DNA of 64,000 bases from Toxorhynchites rutilus septentrionalis. Taxonomy: Eukaryota; Arthropoda; Insecta; Diptera; Culicidae. Positions 11,641 through 23,120 of this stretch are shown here, in pieces. Made by a program: the position numbers and the translations under genes. The first letter of the stretch is position 1. Each line of letters opens with the position of its first letter. The notes under the pieces were generated by a model. It saw only the letters and a program-made list of their open reading frames with translations, did no database searches and had not been told where the DNA came from. The DNA lies in assembly GCF_029784135.1 (NCBI RefSeq), contig NC_073746.1, positions 39,075,378-39,139,377 on the forward strand, written 5' to 3'.

Positions 11641-12369
11641 AGGATCTCACTAGATCACGCGTCTTTGCATTTTGCCCATCACCATCGAGTAATTCGTTGG
11701 TTGTGTCGCCACTCTGGTAGAAAATAGCATCAAATACCTTGCTCCTTCTTCCTTGTTCGTTTTTCCCACCGGCAAAATTTTTGCAGTACTAGGATTTCGA
11801 AGATGCGATTATTAATACTGCAGAATCAGCCGCCCGCTACAGGTCAGACGCAGTTTGACGCAGCCGCCCCTATGGAGTACAGACGTTCATTATGGGGAAT
11901 TTGTTTACAAAGGCACCCACCAGCCAGTTTCAACAAATGCGAGTTGTATCAACCCACCATCCTAATACCTCTGCAGTACTTTGGACAATCTGTCATCCAA
12001 GACCAAGGTCACACGCACACATTGTTATTATTTTTCTGCTGTGTCAAAGGTTTTTTTTTATGCATGTCATAGTGTTGTGTTTTGCTTATTGTAACTATGG
12101 GATGTGGTGGTGGAACAAATATATAATTGTCTATAACCAAAGTGTATTAACTGCAAGAAAACCCGCCGCGATGGCCTTTTCCAAGGCTAGAGGTGATGAA
12201 CTTTAAAATACAGAACCGTTATACGAGCGACACTCCAAAGCACACACTAGCCGAACATATCTTCCATACACGTCGTGCATCCGTCTTCTACCGTAGCGCC
12301 CCAAGGTAAACATATAGCAATCTGGGGGAGCAATGTCTTGGGAATATGACTAAAAAGGTAAAGCCTCCC

Positions 12370-12372
<3 letters not shown>
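11641..12372. other. No supported gene
   Basis: A moderately GC-rich block (11.6-12.0 kb) may be upstream sequence of the RTE-like relic on the minus strand, but I cannot read a continuous protein. A TTTTCCAAGGCTAGAGG word near 12178 has a relative near 53797, hinting at a dispersed repeat. Confidence 0.3.
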
Positions 12373-12434
<62 letters not shown>

Positions 12435-12436
12435 GA
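12373..12436. repeat. CT/AG dinucleotide microsatellite
   Basis: About thirty CT repeats with a single interruption (CTATCT) near 12422. The long Arg-Glu frames on the complementary strand are artefacts of this repeat. Confidence 0.95.
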
Positions 12437-12536
12437 TAATTCCTGAAAAATCCATAAATATGTGTCCCGACGTTGTCATGCTGTAAAATGATATTTTCGT
12501 GTTTATTCTCCATTCCATTCCATTCGTTTTTCATTC

Positions 12537-14207
12537 AGCTTTGTTGAAACGTATTGAGGAAAGCTTCGATAAAACGTACCCTCGATATAACGCCACTCGA
12601 TATAACGTACACATTTTCAATGTGTGAAAAATATTTTCGGAATAGGTACTGAGAATTTCATGTCAATCTCACAGGTTCAACAAAGGTCACTTGGTGGTCT
12701 GGCTATAGGTTCCCGAATTTTATTTAGATCAACGGAAACCCATAAAAACAACCTACTTGTGTATTGTGTATTCTGAATAAGCTGATTATAGTTTCATGTC
12801 CGAAACCATAGCCCATAATCAGGACTTCCATATGAAATTTGCATTTTTGCATTACATGCTTTACAATATGGCTTGAACACTTCTGCTGGAGAATAAAGGT
12901 GAAGCGGTCATTTTATCTATTTACCCTTAAGATTTATTTCTGTTAAATTCAGGAATCCCAGTTGATTTTATATCAACAGTCGTAGTAGGCGTATCTCGAA
13001 TATTTTGACAGCAAATTGTTTGGAAACCCTGTATCTTTCAACGATGAAAATTTCACGTTGATCCGTTCTGTCAGCTACTCAAATCACGAAATCGCTGGAG
13101 GTGGCCGTACTGGAACGTTTCCATGAACGTGCAAGTGTTATTCCGATGGATCTTATTGGAACATACGATCGGAATCCGATGGATCTTATTGGAATATACG
13201 ATCGGAAGCTGAGGTTGAAGGTATTGAGATAACTAACGCAAAATCTCGAACTACGATATCGTCACAAACACAGCTTTAACCAAAATCCATATCCGGAGAA
13301 TTCATATGCGGAGAAACAGAACGCTGAAGCTGAACGTGGAGGCCAAAAGATTATTTGTACCTCGAAAGTTGTACGAAGGTGACGAAGTACGAAGGATGCA
13401 TGCTGATGGATGACGAAATGTACGCGAAGATGGATTTTGGACAGTCCCCAGGCCTGAAATTCTAGAAAGGCACTGCTAGACAATCCATTTTGCTGATAAA
13501 TTTGCTAGGAAGCTCTTGATTTGGAAAGGGATTTGCTGCTGCGGAAAGAGAATCAAGGTTTTTGTCACAAACAAGACAATGGACTCGAAAATGTATAGAG
13601 GAGAGTGCCTGCAGAAACGTCCAGTGAAGTTTTGGTAAGCCGCCACTACAATCTACTACAATGCTTAAGTGGTCCCCCGTGATAATGAGTTCGATTACAT
13701 TGAAAAAGACCTAAATCCTCTCAATTGCCCTCAATTCAGCTTAATTAACAAATATTGGGCAATTGTGAAACGGAATTGCGGAATTTGTGCCAAATTGACT
13801 CGGGATGCTGCAGACACGAAGAGATCGTGGAATAAAATGGACGCTGAGGTTGAACAACAGAGAGCCCAAACATTGATACAAAAATTCATCAAAACTGTAA
13901 AAGAATAATAAAAAAATTATCTATATTTTGATATTAAAAAATTTTTGTACCTTTAACCAGGATACAATTGGTTTTATGGTTCCGGATTCTAAGTGAATCA
14001 AGCTATGATCAACAGTATGATCACGAGAAAGGTTCGCTTCATCTTCTAGTTGAACTTTTTCATCATTATTTACTTATCTTATCCAAACAGCAACACATAA
14101 AAGTAATACAAGCTGTGTTCCTAAGTTCTTTATTATGCTTCGATTCGATACAACGTACAATTTTGAAAGTAAAATGTACGTTATATCGAAGTTTACCAGT
14201 AATTCTA
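12537..14207. mobile_element. Pogo-type element bounded by CGATATAACG inverted repeats
   Basis: The left side carries CTTCGATAAAACGTACC and CTCGATATAACGTACAC (12563-12610). The right side carries the inverse, GTACGTTATATCGAAGTTTA (about 14179-14198), plus a divergent second copy at 14138-14155. The right end ttaccag is followed by TA. Repeated CGATATAACG words in inverted orientation resemble pogo-like TIR regions. The interior contains an unrelated ITmD37E-like transposase relic. The left terminus is uncertain. Confidence 0.45.
13020..13910 (+). pseudogene. ITmD37E-like transposase relic
   Basis: Fragments in several frames include a DNA-binding remnant, CMLMDDEMYAKMDFGQSPGL with the first catalytic Asp (about 13396-13455), and the C-terminal PLNCPQFSLINKYWAIVKRN (13669-13908). 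The last stretch aligns with NAPELRPIEKYWAIMKQAL of the intact element at 39.6 kb. The catalytic Glu of PIEKYW is replaced by Asn (INKYW). With several frameshifts, the copy is dead. A shorter relative lies on the minus strand at 36.96-37.31 kb. Confidence 0.65.
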
Positions 14208-14229
14208 GTCGGTTTCGTTCACCAGTTAT

Positions 14230-14420
14230 AATTTCAGAAGGTAGGTGCTTCAAATATGTATCCTGATCTTTTGGTGTCTTTCCATAATCTTCATCATCAA
14301 ATTCAAAATGGTTGCTCCTGAATCGTTTAAACCACTTTTCACACATGCTTACCGATGAAACTCATTCTTTGTAAGCGTCAACAAGCAAACGGTGAATATC
14401 TGAATGAATATTTGAATAAA
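14230..14420 (-). pseudogene. mariner transposase N-terminal fragment
   Basis: The minus strand reads LLVDAYKE, a stop, then CEKWFKRFRSNHFEFDDED followed by GKTPKDQDT. CEKWFKRFRSGDFD(V/L)-type sequence is the second helix-turn-helix region of mariner (DD34D) transposases. Only about 60 residues survive and no catalytic residues are present. It lies just outside the pogo-type right end. Confidence 0.65.
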
Positions 14421-17400
14421 AAATCTTTTTATCCAGATGGCTTGGGGCTATCTAGTATTTGTGTGTGAACGTTTACCGCAAGGTAGTCAGAACGATCAAT
14501 TCATCCAACTAATAATGAATGGATCATCACTGTATCAAAGTCACCTCCCCAACACGGTAAACCACACTCGCGGATCCTCTTATGTAATTGCATCATCTTC
14601 AGCTTATTTTGTGCCTTCACTTCGGGGTGGAATCAAGCTTGATTGCGACTCGAAAGCACTTTTCTTCGTTTCCGCGAAGAATAACAGTGCTGCAACTCAA
14701 CACAACAACAAATAAAAACCATACAACAACACCCCAACCGTTGTGTGTGTGTGTGTGTGCATCGCGGTGTGTGATATTGTGATGTCGCAACTCAGCTGTT
14801 GTTAATGATCATCGTGGCGGATGGCTCGGTTGGCATGGTGACCTATCGCATTCATCAACAGGCAACAGCTGATTCATCATCGAGCGCGCCGGAGGATTGT
14901 TGCGGTGACGGCATTATGCGGAACAGTGAATTTTAAACGAAATCACAACGCGAGAGCGGTGCCATCCTCTTCAGGTGGACACCGTCAATATAAAGAAAGG
15001 AAAAGAAATAAGAAAAAAAGCCACAGTTTCCGCTGCGTGTTGTTGCCTAATCTGAAAACTGTGCAAATATCAAATGATGAATATTTGATATTTCTCGGGC
15101 GAGAGCGAAAGGCACATTGACCAGCAGCGGAGAGGGAAACAGAAACCAAGCCAGCATAAACAGGGAACGATTTGTTTTGATTTTCTTTTTCGCCGTGCGA
15201 CGGTCTGTCTTTCCCCAAAAATAGAACCGGTTGTTGTGGGCTACCGCGCCGAGTTCGCGTAATCGTCTCAGCGGCAAATTGTACGCGCTCTCCGAAGGGG
15301 AGGAAAAAAAGGCCAACTCGATTGGTGCAAAACTAGGTAAAAAGTATGTCTGTCTAGTTACCTTGCGGGAAACAATAATAACAGTTCGATTCGCCGCCCC
15401 GTCCGATTTCATAACACCACCTTTCTGCCTTACGCACCCTGTTCCGTGTTTAGAAAGGGAGTTTGGTTTTCACGAGGTGCGAGAGTGTGAAAAATGAATA
15501 TTTATTGTGACGCAATCGATGTTGTGCAGCGCGAGGAGATGAACACGCTGATGATGATGTCGTTTGGCGCGTAATGTCACACAATTTGTGGCATCAATTT
15601 GAAACAAATGGTTTTGAGAGATTGATGATTCCCTCTCTCGATACAATTGAATCATATGTTGGGCGCCGAAAAAATCGGTTAAATGTCGAAGATTATGCAA
15701 CACGAAAAGTGGCTAAATCCGGTTTAGCGATGACTATTCGAAAGGGTTGCAGTTTATTGGCATCTTTGAGGCTTCCTTTGCTTTATCAAACATGCTTTTG
15801 TCATTATTAAATTTTCAAGCATTAAAGAGATGCGAGATTGTAACAAAACCCCTCACCTTCTCATAACATGATGGTAACGTTCTAATAAATGAGTAGGATA
15901 TGACCATCGTCAAAATTCCACAGTTCCACTGCTTGAACGAGAGAACCGTAATTTGAGCCTCATCTTGTCCGCCAGAGTGTGTATGTGTGAATGAAAATGA
16001 GACCTAATCGCCGGGTTTAATCAAGAGCGGGAAACAATGTAATTAAGGAAGTTCTGCAGACAGGTCCTTGCGGCGTGAAGGAAGGTGAATTTGGAGGAGG
16101 CAGCAAGGAAGAATTTCAGAGAGAGAATAAACACACAGTGAAAGCTGAAGTGATCACGTGTTTAACAAAACTGTTTCTGAGATCGATGATATCAAGGGTG
16201 GTATGCAGTTACGAAGGATTCATTGTAATTATCCCCGCCGAATAATATGGTTTTCTATGTGGTGTGATAACTAAAACAATCGATCATTGATTTTCATGAG
16301 CACCTCCACTGCATATCGCCCTTGGATCAAGGCTTTACCCACATAGGGTTGAATTACTTACCACAAATCCCGAACATCGCCACTCGAAAAAACAGACACA
16401 TTCCATCACGTCGCCGTTTTCGATCTTAATTGATGCGTGTGTTATTTTTTTCCTCTTCTAAGGACAGAAACCTTACAATTATCTCGCCCTTCAATCTGTT
16501 CCCTTCCATCACACACACACACACACCCAGTGCGCAGAAGAAACGGGAATCAATTTATGATCTTTCTCCGAGCGTTCTTCCTCGATTCCTCGCCTTCCGA
16601 GGAAAGGAATGATGCAGACTCACGCGACCTCCAGGTCACGAGACAAAATGGGTGTATGACCTCCTTCCCCGGATGATGATGATGATGATGATGAAATCAC
16701 GATGAAATGATCTACCTGTCACGTGTAGTCCCAGAATCGCTGCCGTAGGTTCGTCGTTTCCCCGGAAAAATTCTCGAGCACCGCTTTGCTTCGCTTCGGT
16801 TGAAATGATTTCCATAAAGAGCGGCCCATTTCGAAGAAATGAAATTGATGAATCGTAAAAATAGCAGAACGCTTAGGGTGTTTAACTCTATCCGGAGTTT
16901 GATAGGCAGACGTGTGTAGCGTTCCATCGACACTGATTTGTAGGCCTTCTCTCTAGCAGCAGCACAAAAAAAAACCACAACAAAAAAAAAAACTTTTCCC
17001 ACAGCCCGAAAGAAGCGGGCGGAAGTCATGCGCGCACTCCCCCAAACGCACCGAGGAGTACCTCGGGCCGAATTCTCGGTACTCGTTTTGTCGCACACCA
17101 CGGCTGAGGTAGCGTGAAATTGTTGATCCGAGACACGTTCCCCAAAGTCGTAAATATCAGCTTTAAACCATCTAATTAACTGCGAATAAAACAGTAGCTT
17201 GGACGCTTGGGGTCTCTCGGCGAGAGGTGATAATGCCCGTGGAATAGTGTGAATAGAAGTAGAGGAGGACCAACTGGCATCGGTCAATCGCACGGTGGAT
17301 ATTTGAATGGGTGGAATGGCCAATATTGCTTTTGAACGGGGACATTTATGGTCAATGTCGGTATTGGTGCAGAACATCAACTGTCATCTGTAACGCAAGT
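14421..17400. other. Unique, partly CpG-rich DNA with microsatellites, no gene supported
   Basis: Compared with the surroundings, 14.8-15.5 and 16.4-17.2 kb are richer in CG dinucleotides and lack transposon motifs. Several 70-220 codon open frames occur, but none has a recognisable domain, and overlapping frames on both strands are equally open. Simple repeats include GT at 14741-14759, CA at about 16509-16527 and GAT (7 units) at 16672-16692. This could be promoter, untranslated or intronic DNA of a gene outside the window. I cannot show that. Confidence 0.4.
16672..16692. repeat. GAT trinucleotide microsatellite
   Basis: Seven consecutive GAT units within unique sequence. Confidence 0.9.
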
Positions 17401-17594
17401 CTTACATTCATAATCAATATGAAACTGGGAAGATCTGCACTACATTGTGTGTTGTATAGAAAATGGAACTTTGTTGTTTTGTAGACTGAATATAGTTTCA
17501 AGTCATATAGCCTCCTTGTGAGTCAACACAGGATGCCGCAACACTTGTCATATTATTCCACAAGATATTCATTGTATTTTCTGTGATGAAACTT

Positions 17595-17672
17595 TTGTTT
17601 TCTGACAGCAACTGCATATATGTGGGGTAGTGGGTTATTAGAAGGCCATATGCAGTTGCTGTCAGAAAACAA
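17595..17672. other. Perfect 25-bp inverted repeat (hairpin) with 28-nt loop
   Basis: The left arm, 17595-17619, contains TTTTCTGACAGCAACTGC. The right arm, 17648-17672, is its exact reverse complement over all 25 bases. The 28-nt loop includes GTGGGGTAGTGGG. Pairing stops outside the arms, so this does not look like the middle of a long foldback transposon. It could be a small-RNA precursor, a cruciform-forming site or a small MITE core. Confidence 0.7.
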
Positions 17673-18950
17673 TCAAATTTTCTACGAGTTTATCAACAAA
17701 AACAAACTTGTATTTTGATGGAACATCATCTGCAATTTTTTTTGTCCTGGGATCTGACCGAAGTCACCGTACAGCTCCCGGGAACGAAGTATGAACACAG
17801 TAATCTGTCTAAGGAAATGGTTTGGTTGTCTTCTGGTTCGATGGGAATTAGAACCTTTCTGTAGACAGATTCTTCGCCCTGTACTGCGGGCAGCACCACC
17901 GTTTCTTAAAACTTTTTAACCTTTTCTGAAGCCGTGGCAACCAGTGTCTTAGAATATCAACAAATATTCACGAGTAACGAATATGATTTTGTTCCAGTGC
18001 AAATGACTTTTTTTCAGCTTGAAACCAGCCTGGTGACGTCTTCAGAGAACCCCCATTGAACTGACAGGAGCCAACATATCGACATTTTCCCCTTGTTTTC
18101 ATATGAATTGGGTATCCCACTGACAGTTCTGCTTGAGATTTTGCTAACGATCCTAGCATCAATCATAGCACCCGGCTGCTTGAAACACACTGCCCTCATT
18201 ATATTGATGACAATAACAAACGAGTTCATTTTGTTCATATCGCTGTTGCATGAACAAATTTTCTATAATGAATGAATGCGATATTGAGTGGGGTTCATAA
18301 CTTCGCTGTTATTCATACTTTGGATATCAAAAGCAACAATTAATTATATTCATCACATCCGAAACGATATTCGTTCTGGCAGTAAATTTAAGTTCAAAAT
18401 AAATTTTATTTGGCGAGACGGTAGCAACGGCATATGTAGAATGGATAAAATGAGTGGTTTTAGCTACCGTCAAGCCATTAGCGACATCGGGAATTTCATA
18501 AGGTATTTCCGAATACGGCATCCGGCAGCTGCAAAACCCAACCGCACACAGCAGCCTCAGGTTAGAAGTTAACAACAGCTGATATTCATTTGGCTGAAAT
18601 GATATTCAGTTCTGACGTTTCCGATAATCAAGAAGAAAATGACACTGGGTGGAAAAAATAAACATCAAAACATATTGAAGGACAAAAGTTCATTTGCTCA
18701 TATTCACTGGTTGCCTAGATCTGTCATTTTAATTTTCGTTTGGAATATATGGGTTTTCGATGCAACCTAGCCCGGAAATCTATGCATTTGATCTTAGCGA
18801 AGAAGATTTTTTCCAACACTGGTGGCAACAGTATTGTCACCCACAAAAAACAATTTTTTTCGTCACACTTGGAATATTACTTCAATATTTTGCTTAACCT
18901 CTAAGACTTTTAAGACTTCTAGACTTCTAAAGGTATCTGACACTAATCCA
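17673..18950. other. No recognised feature
   Basis: Mixed-composition DNA with no protein motif and no terminal repeats identified. Open frames around 18.0-18.6 kb are present on both strands and show no family resemblance. Confidence 0.35.
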
Positions 18951-18989
18951 TTTTTTTAGGACTACTAAAAATGTACGATTTAAGTTCAT

Positions 18990-19878
18990 TTGTACTTAGG
19001 TAGCATACCTTTTATCGCACCGAAACACCCTGTGCAAAATTTCAGCTCAATCGGACATGATTTAGGGGTGCCTCAAAGCGGTCAATGTTTTGATTTTTTG
19101 GCCACTCCCAAAAGGTTGATTTTCAGCCAACATATGTTCGACATAATACCAGATTTTGACATTTTAAGCAATTTGAAGACAATTGGCATATTTTTTTTTA
19201 AAACCCCTCTTGGAAGATTTACGAGGGCCAAGAAATCAAACCATTGAGCGTTTTTTGGCACCCCTAAATCATGTCCGATTGAGCTGAAATTTTGCGCAGG
19301 TCATTTTTAGGCCAATAAACAATGTACATGGTACATGGTCGATTCTTTAACCCTTTGAATCCGGGGGAGCGCGATAGCGTTCTTGTTGTTTTATGTTAAT
19401 ATTTTTGACTTGGCACTTCTTAAAGTAGGATTTCGTCTTTCGGGGACATTTGTAAAAGAGGACTTCACACGCTTTGTGCAGCAAACGATAAACGATAAAA
19501 CGATATATATATAAAAATAAGAAAGTTAATGTTAATAAATTTTATAAGCCCCACTTTGTGTGTGTTTTTTTTCTCGTTAATACAACTTGTGTGACCTAAT
19601 CAGATATCTGCGTTCTTTAGTATTTGTTTTTCTTAAATATACCCAAACTCATCCGCATTTTTGGCATATGCTCACAAAATTTGCTCCGCACTCAAACGGT
19701 TAAATTGGAAGATAATTTTTTCCCATATCTCCATAGCCACTCAGACTCAGTCCCAGAAGGTCGATTTTCGGCCAAAACTTTTATTTCGAGATGACACCAG
19801 ATCTCGTTTTATGCATTTTTAAGTTATTGAGCATCGAAAAGAAAATTCGAATTTCCAAATTTCTGTTTTTTTCAAATA
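18990..19878. repeat. hAT-type foldback repeat family, interrupted copies
   Basis: An inverted pair is clear. About 19032-19072 holds TTCAGCTCAATCGGACATGA then TTTAGGGGTGCC. About 19256-19300 holds GGCACCCCTAAATCATGTCC then GATTGAGCTGAAATTTTGCG. The right arm continues as CATGGTCGATTC, is broken by a piggyBac-type MITE, and resumes at about 19704 as GGAAGATAATTTTTTCCCAT. The same arm arrangement is found in the complete copy at 33.42-33.83 kb. A second partial copy begins near 19745 and stops at the pogo TIR at 19879. Similar sequence reappears at 20.54-20.69 kb. Confidence 0.6.
19347..19703. mobile_element. piggyBac-type MITE with TTAA target sites
   Basis: The element (19351-19699, 349 bp) starts CCCTTTGAATCC and ends CAAACGG. 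That is an imperfect inverted pair (CCCTTTGA / CCGTTTGA) of the piggyBac type. TTAA lies directly outside at 19347-19350 and 19700-19703. It sits inside the right arm of a foldback repeat whose two halves match a complete copy at 33.4 kb, so the insertion boundary is independently supported. No coding capacity. Confidence 0.75.
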
Positions 19879-20029
19879 CAGTTCGGACTCGATTATCCGG
19901 AAATCGATTATCCGGAGTTTTAGACTCGATTATCTGGAGTATATTAGTTTTGATATTTTTTTTTGACGTGGGACTAGGTCTAACCGGGATATATGGGGGG
20001 TAAAATGAAAACCTAAACACAGAACTTGC

Positions 20030-20400
20030 AAAAAAGAATGTAATGTTTCGAATGCTTATAACTCGAACATTTGATTAGCCTAATTTACGGTTTCCCCAAC
20101 ACAGACTTCAAAACCAATCAGTCTGGGAAAATCAGCATTACAAATACATAAAAGTTGGGAGAATGTTCATTCCCACCGGAATGTGTTCCCTTACACAGAC
20201 TACAAAAGCCAGGTGCCTTACATTACATAGCGATTGTACAAATTCTTTACTTACACAGCAAATATGTTGAATTCAATGGAATACGAAAACTGTTTCATTC
20301 AACCAATAATTTAATCAGTACAACCAAATGTTTACTAGAACAACGGTGGTACCACGTCAACCTTGCGGTTATATAATAGATATAACCCACCCATTTTTTT
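20030..20400. repeat. Repeat related to the 32.3-kb minisatellite
   Basis: The phrases ACACAGACTTCAAAACCAA, AAAGTTGGGAGAATGTTCAT and CCACCGGAATGTGTTCCCTT parallel the 94-bp units at 32.29-32.64 kb (ACAGAGACATCAAAACCAAG, GTAGGGAGAACTTTTGTTCC, TACCGAAATGTGTTCCCT). Roughly one and a half diverged units are present here, inside the pogo-like element. Confidence 0.6.
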
Positions 20401-20728
20401 TTGATCAGAAATTTTGAATAATTTGTTAGCGCTTAGCCGTCCTTCGACACCATGGTGGTTACGCACGCAAAAAAGCGGTTAATTGCCGGCGACACAACAG
20501 TAGTTATGTGCGAATAGTATTGGGTGATTTTACGGTTTTCAAAAAACTGAAACTTTGACGTGTCGCACAGCCACTAGTAAATAAAGTCCGATTGAGCTGA
20601 TATTTTGCATAGGGTATTCTTTCACGGGAATCAACATTCTGCAACAGTCCCTTTCGAAAAATCGAAGGTCACTTTTTTGCTTATATTTATTGGCACTCTA
20701 ATGTGCATATTATGCAACAAAGCAAACA

Positions 20729-21170
20729 TTAAAAAATAATTTTTTTTTCTAAAATATTTCTACGTAATTCTCGCAGCAGGAATTGTGTATCCATTGGCAA
20801 TCCGTTTTCCTCAGCCCAAGTAATAACTTTTTCGATTCCACATAAGGTTCTGTTTGAATCCCAATTTTCGGACTCTTCATCTTCATCAATCTGATGTAGT
20901 TCCAAAATGCAAGCCCTCATTATGCCGATAATATCTTTCAACTAGACAGATTATTTCATTGAAAATTTTCTTGGTTACGCTTGTGGGTCAAAAAAACAAC
21001 AAAAATGCGTTTTCCCAACACTAATGGTCTTCTATGAAAACATAGGCAGTAATATTGATTGCCTTGACAATGTCATTAACTTGGCATTCAAGATGCTCAC
21101 GCAAAAGCTTTTGCTTGTAGTTGGACTTGACCATTTGAATAATATCCATGAGATGTAAGAAGGCGTTGCA
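20729..21170 (-). pseudogene. Pogo/Tigger (DDE_1) transposase C-terminal remnant
   Basis: On the minus strand, from about 21170 downward, the frame reads NAFLHLMDIIQMVKSNYKQK, then LLREHLEC, INITAYVFIEDH, a stop, and CWENAF. This corresponds to the end of the DDE_1 domain, where family members have a LIQPMDQGVI-lK-YR pattern followed by an a-aW--v---i-nCW block. The 70-codon frame at 20729-20941, rich in acidic residues (QIDEDEESENWDS), would be the acidic tail. A stop and at least one frameshift separate the parts. The catalytic Asp residues are not present in what remains. Confidence 0.5.
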
Positions 21171-21603
21171 TATTATTTCCGACTTTCAAAACATTATCCC
21201 TTCCACCAAAGACTTCGTTTACTGTCTTGTTGACAAAGTTGATTGCTCTTTCTGTTCGCTGTGTTTTGATTATTTTTTGTGTGCCAATAGCCTTTATTTA
21301 CGTTTTTTTTTTGGTCTACTGCGGTCGCTTTTATGTTCATGCAAAGGCTTGTGCTGAATGAATAAGTTTATTTGGTGAAAATATTGAGAATTAGTGCAAC
21401 GAAAAAGTGAAGTGTTTTTGTTGTTCTATTTACTGCGAGTACGTCATTGTCCCCCTTTTTCGCTCGTTTCTCGCTTCTCGCTTCTCAGCGCCATATGTTT
21501 GCGAAGTAGTGCTAAGAAATCGCACGCAAGCTTGTTCAGAATAGAATAAACTGGTTCCCGATCGCAACGCAGTAATAATCGTTGTGCAAAAATAAACCAA
21601 TAG

Positions 21604-22390
21604 GTGGAATTTGAACGCACAATGGTTTGCACTCACTGCAATAAAAAAGTTGTTGATTCTGAACGAATCGTCTGCCAAGGCTTTTGTGGGAGATTATTCC
21701 ATATGATTTGTGCTAAGGTGGACCTGCCTCTAATGGATCAATTAGGGCTGTACGATGGGAACGTTTTCTGGATGTGCGACAGCTGTTGAGGATTCCGAAG
21801 CCATCAAATCGCTGAAAGACGATATCAGTAAGCTGAGCGAGGCAGTCGTTGCTCTTTCTGCAAAAGTCGACACGAACGCCCAGGGCAATCCGTTTCAAAA
21901 TAATATCGGCCCATGGATAAGACAAAAACGGCTTGAAGCGCCAACCTCGAACAAGCGACGACGCAGCGATACTGGAAGTCCGGTTAAGATTCCGTCAGCT
22001 CCGACCAGAACATGCGGGACAAAACCGATGACTGACAAAGTTAAAACGGTCCAGCCGAAGGAAGACCTGTTATGGATCTATCTTTCAGCCTTTGACCCAT
22101 CGACGGAAGAAAGCGATATTGCGATGCTGGTTCGGGAATGCTTGGAGTTGAGTGGCGAGGCAGGAGTGAAGATCGTAAAACTTATTCCCAAGGGCAAAGA
22201 GCCAAGCAGTTTGAGCTTCGTGTCCTTCAAAGCCGGAGTCAGCAAGCAATTGGAAGAAATAGCCTTATGCAGCGATTCGTGGCCACAGAACGTAGTTTTT
22301 CGTGTGTTCGAAGAGCGTTCAAAAAACAGTTTGAACATCGTTCGGATAAATCAACCAAGGTTGGACTCGACCCCTGCACCAATGATGTAG
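21604..22390 (+). pseudogene. LINE ORF1: PHD finger, coiled region, RRM-like C-terminus; one frameshift
   Basis: ORF1 proteins of CR1 LINEs bind element RNA and form the ribonucleoprotein. Residues 1-60 hold a Cys/His zinc-binding pattern, CTHCNKKVVDSERIVCQGFC then FHMIC and MCDSC, typical of a PHD-like finger. The frame stops at 21787-21789. A one-base shift restores it as VEDSEAIKSLKDDISKLSEA, a predicted short coiled coil, followed by a Lys/Arg-rich linker. The C-terminal domain reads LLWIYLSAFDPSTEESDIAM, VKIVKLIPKGKEPSSLSFVS and SWPQNVVFRVFEERSKN. The same C-terminal domain occurs in the second LINE at 41.07 kb. The single shift near 21785 makes this copy non-functional unless it is a sequencing error. 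Confidence 0.8.
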
Positions 22391-22415
22391 TGTTAGCACG
22401 GCTAGTTGCCAACAA

Positions 22416-23120
22416 GACACTGGGTCGCACTAGAGTTGGCATTATGGGAGCCCTTGATCCCCCCACCGTTGTCGGGCAATTTTCGCCAGTGACCCGCAGC
22501 CGTGCTAGTCCTACGTGTGGGTGTGGTGACGGGGTCTCCCTACTCGACACCTCCGGCAAGTATGATTCCGTATTGCCCTCGACGACTCTTGATCCGCCCT
22601 TCGGTTTCAGCCAACCTCCGCCAACGTTATTTGATCGACCTTCTCTAGACTGGACTCTGAGTATTAACCGGACACTGGGACGCACTGAAGTTGGTATTAT
22701 GGGAGGCCCCGACCCCCCTACCGTAGTCGAGCCATTTCCGCCAACCCGTAGCCATCCTAGTCCTACGTGTGGGTGTGGCGAGAGGGTCTCCCAAATCGAC
22801 ACCTCCGGCAAGTATGATACCGTTTTGCCCTCGACGATTCTTGATCCGCCCTTCGGTTTCAGCCAACCTCCGCCAACGTTATTTGATCGACATTCGCTAG
22901 GCAGCCGGACTCTGAGTATCAACCGGACACTGGGATGCACTGAAGTTGGTATTATGGGAGGCCCTGACCCCCCTACCCGACGTCGAGCCATTTCCGCCAA
23001 CCCGCAGCCGTCCTAGTCCTACGTGTGGGTGCGGTGACGGGGTCTCCCAACTCGACACCGCCGGCAAGTATGACTCCGTTTTGCCCTCAACGATTCCTGA
23101 TCCGCCCATCGATTTCAGAC
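22416..23120 (+). repeat. 255-bp tandem repeats between LINE ORF1 and ORF2
   Basis: GACACTGGG marks unit starts at 22416, 22671 and 22926, exactly 255 bp apart. About 2.8 units are present. They are GC-rich, with CCTACGTGTGGGTG, GGGGTCTCCC and CTTCGGTTTCAGCCAACCTC. Because 255 is a multiple of three, long open frames run through the array on both strands. On the plus strand one encodes Pro-rich 85-residue repeats (TLGRTEVGIMGGPDPPTVVE type). An indel in the third unit near 22979 (CCCGACGTC versus CCGTAGTC) breaks that frame. Composition differs sharply from the AT-rich surroundings. Confidence 0.85.

Noticed and set aside
12247..12534. Arg-Glu repeat protein
   Set aside because: It is the translation of a CT/AG microsatellite.
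16712..17380. 222-codon open frame on the minus strand
   Set aside because: No domain or known family resemblance; low-complexity hydrophobic runs come from poly-T/poly-G stretches. Not supported as a gene.
22239..23000. 253-codon open frame on the minus strand
   Set aside because: It runs through the 255-bp tandem repeat, whose length is a multiple of three. It has no domain and opposes the LINE genes, so it is a repeat artefact.
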